Source: JAUUZQ01 sp964538375 | Lineage (GTDB): Bacteria; Bacteroidota; Bacteroidia; Bacteroidales; GCA-2748055 | NCBI GenBank assembly: GCA_964538375.1 | Contig: CAZIFQ010000015.1 | Location: 14,220-78,219, forward strand | Reading direction: 5' to 3' | DNA length: 64,000 nucleotides | Shown: positions 51,757-60,873 of the stretch, piece by piece | How positions within the stretch are numbered: the first letter of the stretch is position 1 | How the letters are laid out: every line of letters begins with the position of its first letter | Position numbers and translations under genes: made by a program | Notes under the pieces: generated by a model | Told to the model about the DNA's origin: nothing | Databases searched by the model: none | What the model saw: the letters and a program-made list of their open reading frames with translations, nothing else

Positions 51757-53286
51757 CTACTCCCACTCGATTGTAGCTGGCGGCTTTGAACTGATGTCAT
51801 ATACAACCCGGTTGATCCCTCTTACTTTATTTATTATGTCGTTGGAGACGCGACTGAGAAATTCCGAAGGCAAGTGCGCCCAATCAGCAGTCATCCCATC
51901 AGTTGCAGTAACAGCTCTTAGTGCAACAACAAATTCATAGGTTCGTTCGTCACCCATTACACCAACAGATTGAACCGGTAAGAGCATGGTTCCTGCCTGC
52001 CAGATGCGATCATATAATCCGTAGCTTTTTAGTCCTTCGATAAAAATATAATCAGCCTCCTGAGCCAGTCGCACTTTCTCACGGCTTACTTCGCCCAGCA
52101 CCCTTATTCCCAATCCAGGGCCAGGGAAAGGATGTCTTTTCAATATATGCGAACCAATATTAAGTGAATACCCAACCCTTCTGACTTCATCTTTGAATAA
52201 GAGTCGAAGCGGCTCCACAATTTTCAGGTTTATCTTTTCAGGCAAGCCACCCACATTATGGTGAGATTTAATGGTAGCTGAAGGTCCATTCACAGACACA
52301 GACTCGATAACATCGGGGTAAATAGTTCCCTGGGCCAGCCATTTAATGTTTTTTAATTTCAGCGATTCTGCTTCAAATACTTCGATGAAATTCTTCCCGA
52401 TACTTTTTCGCTTTTTTTCCGGATCTACAATTCCTACCAGGTCATCCAGAAATTTATCCTGTGCATTTACACCGATAACTTTCAATCCAAGGTCCATATA
52501 AGATTCCAGGACATCCTCATATTCATTCTTCCTCAGCAGTCCATTATCTACAAAGATACAAGTGAGGTTTTTACCTATAGCCCTGTGCAATAATACTGCT
52601 GCCACAGATGAATCAACTCCACCCGATAATCCCAACACAACTTCATCATCCCCCAATGTACGTTTCAGTTCATTTATAGTGGCCTCAATGAAAGATTCTG
52701 GTGTCCAGGACTGCTCACATCCACAAATTTCCCTCAGGAAATTTCCCAGTATTTTTATCCCTTCAGTAGTATGATATACCTCCGGGTGAAACTGCAGTCC
52801 GAATGTATTTTCATTCTCAACTGCGTATGCACCAATGGCAACATCGCTTGTACTGGCAATAATATTGTATCCTTTCGGCAGGTTCATAATCGTATCACCA
52901 TGCGACATCCATACCTGGGTATTGAGCGGAACATCCTTCAGTAAAGGATTGTCCTCGTCAATTTCGCTTAGCCGGGCCCGACCATACTCTCTTGAGTCAG
53001 ATGCCTGCACCTCACCGCCGTAATAATGTGAAAGATACTGTGCACCGTAACAGATACCCAGTAATGGAATTTTGCCCTTGATTGAATCGATATTCGGAAT
53101 AGGCGCATTTTCATCACGCACTGAATATGGACTACCAGATAGAATGACACCTTTTACAGATTCATCAATCTCCGGGTAATGATTATAAGGATGTATTTCA
53201 CAGTACACATTATTCTCACGTACCTTTCTCGCAATCAGCTGAGTATACTGAGAACCAAAATCCAGGATAATAATCTTTTCAACCAC
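51757..53286 (-). CDS. guaA: GMP synthase (glutamine-hydrolysing)
   Basis: Converts XMP, glutamine and ATP to GMP. The 509-residue protein has the N-terminal class I glutamine amidotransferase domain with the triad cysteine in LLGICYGAQYLSHYYGG (Cys near residue 78) and histidine/glutamate in FGLQFHPEVYHT; the ATP pyrophosphatase domain with VLGLSGGVDSSVAAVLLH near residue 223; and the C-terminal dimerisation domain ending KPPATIEWE. The start is GTG at 53286. Secure. Confidence 0.98.
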   Translation of the reverse strand: MVEKIIILDFGSQYTQLIARKVRENNVYCEIHPYNHYPEIDESVKGVILSGSPYSVRDENAPIPNIDSIKGKIPLLGICYGAQYLSHYYGGEVQASDSREYGRARLSEIDEDNPLLKDVPLNTQVWMSHGDTIMNLPKGYNIIASTSDVAIGAYAVENENTFGLQFHPEVYHTTEGIKILGNFLREICGCEQSWTPESFIEATINELKRTLGDDEVVLGLSGGVDSSVAAVLLHRAIGKNLTCIFVDNGLLRKNEYEDVLESYMDLGLKVIGVNAQDKFLDDLVGIVDPEKKRKSIGKNFIEVFEAESLKLKNIKWLAQGTIYPDVIESVSVNGPSATIKSHHNVGGLPEKINLKIVEPLRLLFKDEVRRVGYSLNIGSHILKRHPFPGPGLGIRVLGEVSREKVRLAQEADYIFIEGLKSYGLYDRIWQAGTMLLPVQSVGVMGDERTYEFVVALRAVTATDGMTADWAHLPSEFLSRVSNDIINKVRGINRVVYDISSKPPATIEWE

Positions 53287-53366
53287 GCTGCAATGTTTTA
53301 ATTAGTCGGTAAAAATAACACATAAGTTTAGATAATGGATGCGAAAGCGCCTGCTTTTTATCGACA

Positions 53367-54287
53367 TTATTTTTCTCTTTTTAAAGGAACTGAGTAAACG
53401 TCACCGTCATTCACAGCTACCGTCTCACCGAATACCTCCTGTGCCTCATCAGCAAACTCCTGCTCTGATTTATACCTGGTAGAGAAATGGCCTATTATTA
53501 ATCTTCCGGCATTTGCCCGTAAGGCAATTTCTGCGGCCTGTTTGGCCGTTGAATGCAGCGTCTGTTTTGCTAATTTCCGATCTCTTTCCAGGAATGTTGC
53601 CTCGTGATACAAGAGATCGACGCCCTGAATTTGACTGGCTATCGAAGATTTGAATCCTGAATCTGAGATAAATGCGTAAGACCTGGGATGCCAGGGTTTC
53701 ATAGTAAGTTCTTTGTTTGGAATTGTCTTTCCCTCCGCTGTAAGATAATCTGCACCATTCTTTATTTTTACCCTCTCCTCGATGTTGATATTGTACTTTT
53801 CGAGTTTCTCCTTGTTAAGATTAAGCAGTTTGTCTTTCTCCCTGAAGATATAACCAAATGTCTGGGTTCGATGCATTAACTCAATGGCATGAACCTCTGT
53901 CTTGCTATCCTCATACACTCTTTCTCCTGGCAAGGGTATATGGAATTTCAGGACATAGGGCAAAGGACCGAAATAGCTCAAATGACTATTCAACATTTCC
54001 TCCATCTTTTCAGGAGCGTAAATGTGCAGGTCGGCTTTTCTGCCCATAAGGCCCAGGCTGGATAAGAGTCCAAACAATCCAAACACATGGTCGCCGTGCA
54101 AATGAGATATAAAGATATGATTGATCCGGGCTGGGCTGATGTGTAATTTTCTCAATTGAATTTGTACTCCCTCACCGCAATCTATCAAAAAAAACCGCTC
54201 ATTTATATTCAATAAATGAGCGGTAGTATTACGTTTTGATGTAGGCAGTGCAGAACTACTACCCAAGATTGTTAATTCAAAAGACAC
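53367..54287 (-). CDS. rnz: ribonuclease Z
   Basis: Endonuclease that trims the 3' end of tRNA precursors. The 306-residue metallo-beta-lactamase-fold protein has SSSALPTSKRNTTAHLL at the start, zinc motif FISHLHGDHVFGLFGLL (residues 57-73), AYAFISDSGFKS, LLYHEATF and LIIGHFSTRYKS near the C-terminus. Length matches short-form RNase Z. The start is GTG at 54287. The neighbouring STAS gene starts upstream with a 12-base gap, and rpsA lies before that. Confidence 0.96.
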   Translation of the reverse strand: MSFELTILGSSSALPTSKRNTTAHLLNINERFFLIDCGEGVQIQLRKLHISPARINHIFISHLHGDHVFGLFGLLSSLGLMGRKADLHIYAPEKMEEMLNSHLSYFGPLPYVLKFHIPLPGERVYEDSKTEVHAIELMHRTQTFGYIFREKDKLLNLNKEKLEKYNINIEERVKIKNGADYLTAEGKTIPNKELTMKPWHPRSYAFISDSGFKSSIASQIQGVDLLYHEATFLERDRKLAKQTLHSTAKQAAEIALRANAGRLIIGHFSTRYKSEQEFADEAQEVFGETVAVNDGDVYSVPLKREK

Positions 54288-54299
54288 GCTGTCTATAAG

Positions 54300-54647
54300 T
54301 TAATCAGCATCTTTAATCATTGTCACCGCTTCGTCAACTGACGAAGAAATATTCAGTACAGTATCCAACTGTGATATGGTAATCAACCTTTCAACAGCAT
54401 CGTTCAAACCTGTAAGTACAAAAGTACCGCTAGCATTTTTACAGAGACGGTTTGCAACAAGGATAGCACTAAGCCCAGAAGAATCACAATAACGACAATT
54501 GCTCAGATCAAGAACAATGTTTTTCTCGCCATTACCTGACACCAGCACAAGCTCCGATTTCAATGTTGGTGCTATGTGAGTGTCTAATTTTTCCTCCAAT
54601 ACTTTGATTAAAGTATGGTTTTCAAATTTTTCAATATTGAACTCCAT
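54300..54647 (-). CDS. STAS-domain anti-sigma factor antagonist-like protein
   Basis: A 115-residue single STAS domain, SpoIIAA/RsbV-like, with the phosphorylatable serine in CRYCDSSGLSAILVANRL (Ser56/Ser57). No anti-sigma kinase, phosphatase or sigma factor is adjacent. It lies between rpsA (upstream) and rnz (12 bases downstream) on the same strand, an order that I believe recurs in Bacteroidota. Partner could be a distant RsbW- or SiaB-like kinase. Confidence 0.9.
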   Translation of the reverse strand: MEFNIEKFENHTLIKVLEEKLDTHIAPTLKSELVLVSGNGEKNIVLDLSNCRYCDSSGLSAILVANRLCKNASGTFVLTGLNDAVERLITISQLDTVLNISSSVDEAVTMIKDAD

Positions 54648-54676
54648 TGCTGAAAATTTAGTAGTTAAACCTAATA

Positions 54677-56941
54677 TTACTTCTTCTTACTTTCAGCCTG
54701 ATCCTTCTCGTTCTTTTCCAGCATAGTCTTCAGAGCAGCCAAATCTGAGATATCTCCCAGTGTTGTTTTTTCAAGATTACTCTTGCTTTTCTTAGTTGCT
54801 TTTCTTACTTCACCAGCTTCTGACTGCTTTCCAGCAGGCTTAGAAGTCTTCTTCACCAAGTCTTCATGAATCCGACTATGAGACAAGATAATCTTTTTTG
54901 CTGACTTATTAAACTCAATCACCTTAAAAGATAGTTTTTCATCTGCTTTTGCAGGGCTTCCATCTTCCTTAACAAGGTGTTTTGGAGTTACAAATCCCTC
55001 AACGCCATAAGGTAAAGCAACTACTGCTCCTTTATCCATCAGATCAATGATAGTACCTTCATGAATCGAATCAATTTCGAAGACTGTTTCAAATACATCC
55101 CATGGATTTTCTTCCAACTGTTTATGTCCTAAACTCAATCGGCGATTTTCTTTGTCGATCTCCAGAACAACAACCTCAATATCTATACCAATAGAAGTAA
55201 ACTCAGCAGGATGCTTGATTTTCTTAGTCCAGGAAAGATCCGAGATATGAATCAAGCCATCAACTCCTTCTTCGATCTCAACAAAAACGCCGAAGTTAGT
55301 GAAGTTGCGAACTTTCGCTGTGTGCTTAGAATTAGTACTATATTTTTCTTCTATCTTATCCCAAGGATCTTCTTTCAGTTGCTTGATACCAAGTGACATT
55401 TTTCTCTCTTCTCTATCAAGAGTCAGAATCACAGCTTCTACTTCATCACTAACCTTCATAAATTCCTGTGCACTTTTCAGGTGTTGTGACCAGCTCATTT
55501 CTGAAACGTGGATCAAACCTTCTACACCAGTAGCAATCTCTACAAATGCACCGTAATCTGCCATCACTACAACTTTACCTTTTACTTTATCACCTATGGC
55601 AAGTTTCTCATCAAGAGAATCCCATGGATGAGGAGTAAGTTGTTTCAGACCAAGAGCGATACGCTTCTTGTCATCATCGAAATCAAGAATTACAACATTG
55701 AGCTTTTGGTCGAGTGAAAGAACCTCTTCCGGATGATTTACACGGCCCCATGAAAGGTCAGTAATGTGAATCAAACCATCAACTCCACCGAGGTCGATAA
55801 ATACGCCGTATGAAGTAATATTCTTAACAGTTCCTTCAAGAACCTGTCCTTTTTCAAGTTTAGCAATGATTTCTTTCTTCTGCTGTTCGAGTTCTTCTTC
55901 AATCAGTGCTTTGTGTGAAACAACCACGTTCTTAAATTCATGGTTGATTTTCACAACCTTGAATTCCATAGTCTTATCTACATAAGCATCGTAATCACGA
56001 ATTGGCTTCACGTCGATTTGTGAACCAGGCAGGAATGCCTCGATTCCGAATACGTCAACAATCATACCACCCTTTGTACGACACTTAATATAACCTTTGA
56101 TAACTTCATCCTGCTCCAATGCCTCGTTAACGCGATCCCATGAACGCATAGCACGGGCTTTCTTATGAGAAAGTACCAATTGGCCTTTTTTGTCTTCCTG
56201 GCTGTCAACATATACCTCAACAGTATCTCCTGCCTTAAGCTCAGGGTTGTAACGGAATTCATTCACAGAAACAACACCTTCAGACTTATAACCAATATTG
56301 ATAACAACTTCTCTCTTGTTCAAAGAAATCACTTTACCATCAATTACCTCATTTTCATTAATTGTTGAAAGTGTACTGTTGTACATCTCCTCGTACTTGT
56401 CATAATCCTTTATAGCTTCCTCTGTTGCATTTGAATTATGTACATCCCAATCGAATTCAGCATTACCAGTCTCTGTAACACCTTTTTCAAGTTTCTTTGT
56501 AGCTTTTTTCGCTGCAGGTTTTTTCTCAGCTTTAGCTTTTTCATCCTTCGCAGGAGCTTCATCCTTTGCTAATGCTTCAGATGACAAGTCAGATGACTCT
56601 TCAGCAACTGGCTCTTCTTTTGCAGCTTCTTCTGTAACAACTTCCTCAGCTTTTACTTCCTTGTCCTCCGTAGCTTTAGCGGAGGCGGGCTTTTCTTCAG
56701 TAGCTTCAGCGGTGACGGAATCTTCCTTAACCGCAGTTTCTTTCTTAGTAGTTGTCTTTTCTTCCTTGTCCTCCTTAGCTTCAGTGGTAGCGGATTCTTC
56801 AACAACTTTTTCTTTTACTTCATCATTCGCTGGAGCTTTTTCTTTTGTTTCCTCGGCTTTGGCAGCTTCGGCTTTTGTTTCTTCAACACTTTGATCGGCG
56901 ACTTGGTCGTCCTTCAATGTGTCTTTTTCTTTTTCGGTCAT
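54677..56941 (-). CDS. rpsA: 30S ribosomal protein S1 with long acidic N-terminal extension
   Basis: S1 binds mRNA on the 30S subunit; it is essential in a phylum that hardly uses Shine-Dalgarno sites. The 754-residue protein has six S1 domains from about residue 203 to 705 (for example GTVKNITSYGVFIDLGG and VKGKVVVMADYGAFVEIATG). The first 200 residues are low-complexity and rich in Glu, Lys, Ala and Thr (repeats such as EATEEKPASAKATEDKE). Part of that repeat is coded by near-duplicated DNA around 56660-56800. S1 proteins of relatives have shorter or no such part. A clear TATCTTTG promoter element lies upstream. The STAS and rnz genes follow. Confidence 0.96.
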   Translation of the reverse strand: MTEKEKDTLKDDQVADQSVEETKAEAAKAEETKEKAPANDEVKEKVVEESATTEAKEDKEEKTTTKKETAVKEDSVTAEATEEKPASAKATEDKEVKAEEVVTEEAAKEEPVAEESSDLSSEALAKDEAPAKDEKAKAEKKPAAKKATKKLEKGVTETGNAEFDWDVHNSNATEEAIKDYDKYEEMYNSTLSTINENEVIDGKVISLNKREVVINIGYKSEGVVSVNEFRYNPELKAGDTVEVYVDSQEDKKGQLVLSHKKARAMRSWDRVNEALEQDEVIKGYIKCRTKGGMIVDVFGIEAFLPGSQIDVKPIRDYDAYVDKTMEFKVVKINHEFKNVVVSHKALIEEELEQQKKEIIAKLEKGQVLEGTVKNITSYGVFIDLGGVDGLIHITDLSWGRVNHPEEVLSLDQKLNVVILDFDDDKKRIALGLKQLTPHPWDSLDEKLAIGDKVKGKVVVMADYGAFVEIATGVEGLIHVSEMSWSQHLKSAQEFMKVSDEVEAVILTLDREERKMSLGIKQLKEDPWDKIEEKYSTNSKHTAKVRNFTNFGVFVEIEEGVDGLIHISDLSWTKKIKHPAEFTSIGIDIEVVVLEIDKENRRLSLGHKQLEENPWDVFETVFEIDSIHEGTIIDLMDKGAVVALPYGVEGFVTPKHLVKEDGSPAKADEKLSFKVIEFNKSAKKIILSHSRIHEDLVKKTSKPAGKQSEAGEVRKATKKSKSNLEKTTLGDISDLAALKTMLEKNEKDQAESKKK

Positions 56942-56999
56942 TCTGTTAAATAATTTAAAATTAATAAGTTAGACTATATATTGTACGAATATCGAGGCG

Positions 57000-57007
57000 C
57001 AAAGATA
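57000..57007 (-). promoter_or_regulatory. -7 promoter element of rpsA
   Basis: Minus strand TATCTTTG, exact TAnnTTTG match, 58 bases before the rpsA ATG; T-rich sequence upstream. Confidence 0.6.
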
Positions 57008-57160
57008 TAACTTTTTGCTAAAAATTACTAATTTTCATCAGAATATCAGTGTCTTAGAGCACTTTACAGAAAGCTTTCATGCTCCATCATATTTTAGCTA
57101 AAACTACGTTCAATAGATTGACTAAAAACTCTAACTTTACATTCTCAAAAAATCACATGT

Positions 57161-58495
57161 ATGAAAATTGCAGTTATTGGTACGGGATATGTTGGTCTTG
57201 TTTCCGGAACATGTTTTGCCGAAACAGGTATTACGGTGACCTGTGTTGACATTGATAAATCCAAGATTGACAGATTAAACAATGGTGAAATACCCATATA
57301 TGAACCTGGTCTGGAAAGATTAGTAAACAAGAATATTGAAACAGGCAGACTACTTTTCTCGACAAGTTTGGAAGAGAGCATTACTGACTGTGAGGCAATA
57401 TTTATCGCTGTAGGTACTCCTCCTGATGAAGATGGAAGTGCTGATTTAAAATATGTGTTATCTGTTGCAGCTGAGATTGGCCAATACATGAAAGATTACC
57501 TGGTTGTAATCACAAAAAGCACTGTTCCCATCAACACAGCTGAAAGGGTCAGGGTAGCTGTTCAAGCTGAGCTGACAAAAAGAGGTTCAGACCTGGAATT
57601 TGATGTGGCCTCCAATCCGGAATTTCTAAAAGAAGGTGCTGCCATCAATGATTTCCTGAAACCGGACCGAATCATCGTAGGCACAGATTCTGAACGTGCA
57701 ATAAAAATGATTCAGCGGCTCTATAAGCCCTTCCTCCTCAACAACCATCCCCTGATTTTCATGGATATTCGTTCTGCAGAAATGACCAAATATGCAGCCA
57801 ATGCCATGCTTGCCACAAAGATCAGTTTCATGAATGAAATTGCCAACCTATGTGAAATTGTCGGGGCAGATGTGAATATGGTTCGACAAGGTATTGGAAG
57901 TGATTCAAGAATAGGCAATAAATTTATCTATGCCGGTGCCGGATACGGTGGTTCATGCTTCCCTAAAGATGTTAAGGCCCTGGTAAAAACCGGCTTAGAA
58001 TACCATTCTCCTTTGCGCATTCTTCAATCTGTTGAAGAAGCAAATGAACATCAAAAATCTGTAATCGCCCTGAAGCTAATGGCTCATTTTGATGGAGATA
58101 TGAAGGGTAAAAAGGTCGCCATATGGGGTCTTTCCTTTAAACCGGAAACAGACGATATGCGTGAGGCACCTTCCCTGGTTATCATTGATAATCTGCTAAA
58201 AGCAGGAGCCATCATCAAAGCATTTGATCCGGTTGCCATGAAAGAAGCTGAAAGAATGCTGAATAGCAGTGTTGAGTTTTGCGCAAATAAATATGATGCT
58301 CTCGTTGATGCTGACGCATTGGTAGTGATCACTGAGTGGTCAGAGTTCAGAATACTGAACTATCCCCAGATGAAGGAACTGATGAAAGAAACAGTTATAT
58401 TTGATGGAAGAAACATTTATGAACCTACTGAAATGCAGGAGAATGGATTCTCCTATTACAGCATCGGTAGGAAACCAGTAATACCGAATAGTTAA
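57161..58495 (+). CDS. ugd: UDP-glucose 6-dehydrogenase
   Basis: Oxidises UDP-glucose to UDP-glucuronate with two NAD. The 444-residue protein has the Rossmann start KIAVIGTGYVGLVSGTCFAE, FIAVGTPPDEDGSADL, KSTVPINTAERV, SNPEFLKEGAAINDFLKPDR, and the catalytic cysteine in GAGYGGSCFPKDVKAL (Cys near residue 266). The C-terminal domain includes WGLSFKPETDDMREAPS. It starts a run of sugar genes (ugd-uxs-rfbA-rfbC-rfbD). A TAACTTTA promoter-like element is at 57132-57139. Secure. Confidence 0.96.
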   Translation: MKIAVIGTGYVGLVSGTCFAETGITVTCVDIDKSKIDRLNNGEIPIYEPGLERLVNKNIETGRLLFSTSLEESITDCEAIFIAVGTPPDEDGSADLKYVLSVAAEIGQYMKDYLVVITKSTVPINTAERVRVAVQAELTKRGSDLEFDVASNPEFLKEGAAINDFLKPDRIIVGTDSERAIKMIQRLYKPFLLNNHPLIFMDIRSAEMTKYAANAMLATKISFMNEIANLCEIVGADVNMVRQGIGSDSRIGNKFIYAGAGYGGSCFPKDVKALVKTGLEYHSPLRILQSVEEANEHQKSVIALKLMAHFDGDMKGKKVAIWGLSFKPETDDMREAPSLVIIDNLLKAGAIIKAFDPVAMKEAERMLNSSVEFCANKYDALVDADALVVITEWSEFRILNYPQMKELMKETVIFDGRNIYEPTEMQENGFSYYSIGRKPVIPNS

Positions 58496-59430
58496 TGAAG
58501 CGAATTCTTGTAACCGGGGGAGCCGGATTCATCGGATCACATCTATGTGAAAGATTGCTGAATGAAGGAAATGACGTTATCTGCATTGATAACTACTTTA
58601 CCGGTTCAAAGAAAAATATCGTACACCTGCTGGATCATAAGTACTTTGAGATGACCAGGCACGATGTAACAGTGCCATATTATGCAGAGGTCGATGAGAT
58701 TTATAATATGGCCTGTCCTGCCTCTCCAATTCATTACCAGTACAATCCTATAAAAACGGTAAAAACTTCCGTCATGGGAGCCATCAACATGCTGGGACTC
58801 GCGAAAAGAATCAAAGCGAAAGTTCTGCAGGCATCCACCAGTGAAGTATATGGAGATCCAAGCGTTCACCCACAGCCGGAATCATACTGGGGAAATGTTA
58901 ATCCTGTTGGAATACGTGCCTGTTATGATGAAGGAAAAAGATGCGCTGAAACACTGTTCATGGATTACCATCTTCAGAACAAGGTAAAAATTAAAATTGT
59001 ACGAATCTTCAACACCTACGGGCCCCGTATGCACCCGAATGATGGAAGAGTAGTCTCGAATTTCATCGTACAGGCATTAAAAAACAAAGATATTACAGTT
59101 TATGGAGACGGATCGCAAACGCGTAGTTTCCAATATGTTGACGATCTGGTTGAAGGTATGATGAGGATGATGGGTACTGAAGACAGTTTTACAGGTCCCG
59201 TAAATATTGGTAATCCAATTGAGTTCACCATCCTGGAACTTGCCAAAAAGATTATTCAAATGACCGGTTCAAAATCAAAGATTACTTATCAAGCCCTCCC
59301 TGATGATGATCCGATTCAGAGAAAACCTGATATTAGCATGGCTAAAGAAAAGCTCAATAACTGGGAGCCAAATATGACGCTTGAAAAAGGATTGGTAAAA
59401 ACCATCGATTATTTCCAAAAAACGCTTTAG
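58495..59430 (+). CDS. uxs: UDP-glucuronate decarboxylase (UDP-xylose synthase)
   Basis: SDR-family enzyme turning UDP-glucuronate to UDP-xylose. The 311-residue protein has ILVTGGAGFIGSHLCERLL, the UXS-type MACPASPIHYQYNPIKTVKTS, QASTSEVYGDPSVHPQPE, and the catalytic tyrosine/lysine pair in RACYDEGKRCAE, with RIFNTYGPRMHPNDGRVVSNF. These point to UXS and not to dTDP-glucose dehydratase (RmlB). Its ATG overlaps the ugd stop by one base, so substrate supply and use are coupled. Confidence 0.93.
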   Translation: MKRILVTGGAGFIGSHLCERLLNEGNDVICIDNYFTGSKKNIVHLLDHKYFEMTRHDVTVPYYAEVDEIYNMACPASPIHYQYNPIKTVKTSVMGAINMLGLAKRIKAKVLQASTSEVYGDPSVHPQPESYWGNVNPVGIRACYDEGKRCAETLFMDYHLQNKVKIKIVRIFNTYGPRMHPNDGRVVSNFIVQALKNKDITVYGDGSQTRSFQYVDDLVEGMMRMMGTEDSFTGPVNIGNPIEFTILELAKKIIQMTGSKSKITYQALPDDDPIQRKPDISMAKEKLNNWEPNMTLEKGLVKTIDYFQKTL

Positions 59431-59432
59431 CA

Positions 59433-60320
59433 ATGAAAGGAATTATTTTAGCCGGCGGCTCAGGAACAAGACTCTATCCTATCACAAGAAGTATTTCGAA
59501 GCAGATCATTCCTGTTTATGATAAACCAATGATCTATTACCCCCTGGCAGTTCTTATGCTGGCAGGTATCCGTGAAATCCTGATCATATCCACCCCCGAG
59601 GATTTGCACCTGTATCAAACCTTACTTGACGACGGAAGCCAGCTGGGTATTGAGCTTAGCTACGCAATTCAACCTTCACCTGACGGACTGGCACAGGCAT
59701 TTCTTATCGGTGAGGAGTTTATTGGAGATGACAATGTCTGCCTGATCCTGGGCGATAATATTTACTATGGACATGGTTTTGAAAAAACGTTGACTGATAC
59801 TGCGGCACTGGATGACGGAGCTGTTGTTTTTGGATATTATGTAACCGATCCCGAGAGATATGGTGTCGTAGAATTTGATGAGAAAGGGAAAGTAATCAGC
59901 TTAGAAGAAAAACCGGTGAAACCGAATTCAAACTATGCTGTTACGGGCTTATATTTCTACAGTAACGACGTTGTAGAAAAAGCAAAATCACTGAAGCCAT
60001 CCAGCAGGGGAGAATTAGAGATCACCGACCTCAACCGGCTCTACCTTGAAGAAGAGCGCTTACTGGTAAGAATCATGGGACGGGGAATGGCCTGGCTGGA
60101 TACAGGAACACACGAGAGTTTACTGCAGGCATCTAATTTTATTCATACCATGGAAGAGCGCCAGGGATTAAAGATATCCTGTATTGAAGAAATTGCTTAT
60201 AGAAAGGAGTATATTAATAAGGAACAACTTCTAAAGCTTGCCGAAGGATTGAAGAAGAGCGCCTATGGTCAGTACCTTTTTTCAATAGCCAATGAAAGAA
60301 TTTACAATTTTATTAGTTAA
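59433..60320 (+). CDS. rfbA: glucose-1-phosphate thymidylyltransferase
   Basis: Makes dTDP-glucose from glucose 1-phosphate and dTTP, the first step of dTDP-L-rhamnose synthesis. The 295-residue protein has the nucleotidyltransferase start KGIILAGGSGTRLYPITRSI, PVYDKPMIYYPLAVLMLAGI, ILGDNIYYGHGFEKTL, GVVEFDEKGKVISLEEKP and WLDTGTHESLLQAS. It follows uxs by 2 bases. RfbB is not in the window. Secure. Confidence 0.97.
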   Translation: MKGIILAGGSGTRLYPITRSISKQIIPVYDKPMIYYPLAVLMLAGIREILIISTPEDLHLYQTLLDDGSQLGIELSYAIQPSPDGLAQAFLIGEEFIGDDNVCLILGDNIYYGHGFEKTLTDTAALDDGAVVFGYYVTDPERYGVVEFDEKGKVISLEEKPVKPNSNYAVTGLYFYSNDVVEKAKSLKPSSRGELEITDLNRLYLEEERLLVRIMGRGMAWLDTGTHESLLQASNFIHTMEERQGLKISCIEEIAYRKEYINKEQLLKLAEGLKKSAYGQYLFSIANERIYNFIS

Positions 60321-60326
60321 GTAATC

Positions 60327-60869
60327 ATGACCATCATAGAGACCGATTTTGAAGGATTATATTTAGTGGAGCCGACAATTTTCAAAGATAGTCGTGGCTA
60401 TTTCTTTGAAAGTTACAACAAGAGAATGCATGAAGAAGCTGGTCTGCAACAAACTTTTGTGCAGGACAACCAGTCCAAATCATCATACGGTGTTATCCGC
60501 GGGCTGCATCTTCAATCGGAGCCACATGCGCAAACTAAATTGGTGCGGGTACTTGAAGGAGCTATATATGATGTGGCTGTAGACCTGAGAAAAGGATCCT
60601 TGACTTTTGGAAAGTGGTTTGGTGTTGAAATCAATGAAGAAAATAATCTTCAACTACTCATCCCAAAGGGCTTTGGACACGGATTCTCAGTACTGAGTGA
60701 AACAGCTACAGTATTTTATAAATGTGATGAACTTTATCATCCGGAATTGGAAATAGGAGTCAAATTTGATGATCCGGAACTGGCAATTGATTGGAAAATA
60801 CCGGCGGAGAAGATGAGTGTCTCAGACAAGGATAAGATACTGCCCTCCTTCAGATCATATTTAGGATAA
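60327..60869 (+). CDS. rfbC: dTDP-4-dehydrorhamnose 3,5-epimerase
   Basis: Cupin-fold epimerase of the dTDP-rhamnose route. The 180-residue protein has FKDSRGYFFESYNKR, FVQDNQSKSSYGVIRGLHLQ with the catalytic histidine, VRVLEGAIYDVAVDLRKGS, and PKGFGHGFSVLSETATVFYK. Length is as expected. The gaps to rfbA (6 bases) and rfbD (4 bases) mean one transcript. Secure. Confidence 0.96.
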   Translation: MTIIETDFEGLYLVEPTIFKDSRGYFFESYNKRMHEEAGLQQTFVQDNQSKSSYGVIRGLHLQSEPHAQTKLVRVLEGAIYDVAVDLRKGSLTFGKWFGVEINEENNLQLLIPKGFGHGFSVLSETATVFYKCDELYHPELEIGVKFDDPELAIDWKIPAEKMSVSDKDKILPSFRSYLG

Positions 60870-60873
60870 ACAG

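Noticed and set aside
56661..56894. Serine/valine-rich plus-strand ORF opposite rpsA
   Set aside because: Simply the reverse of the Glu/Ala-rich S1 tail; low-complexity shadow.
58495..59430. Possible rfbB (dTDP-glucose 4,6-dehydratase)
   Set aside because: The MACPASPIHYQYNPIKT and HPNDGRVVSNF segments are UDP-glucuronate decarboxylase features, and ugd is coupled upstream.
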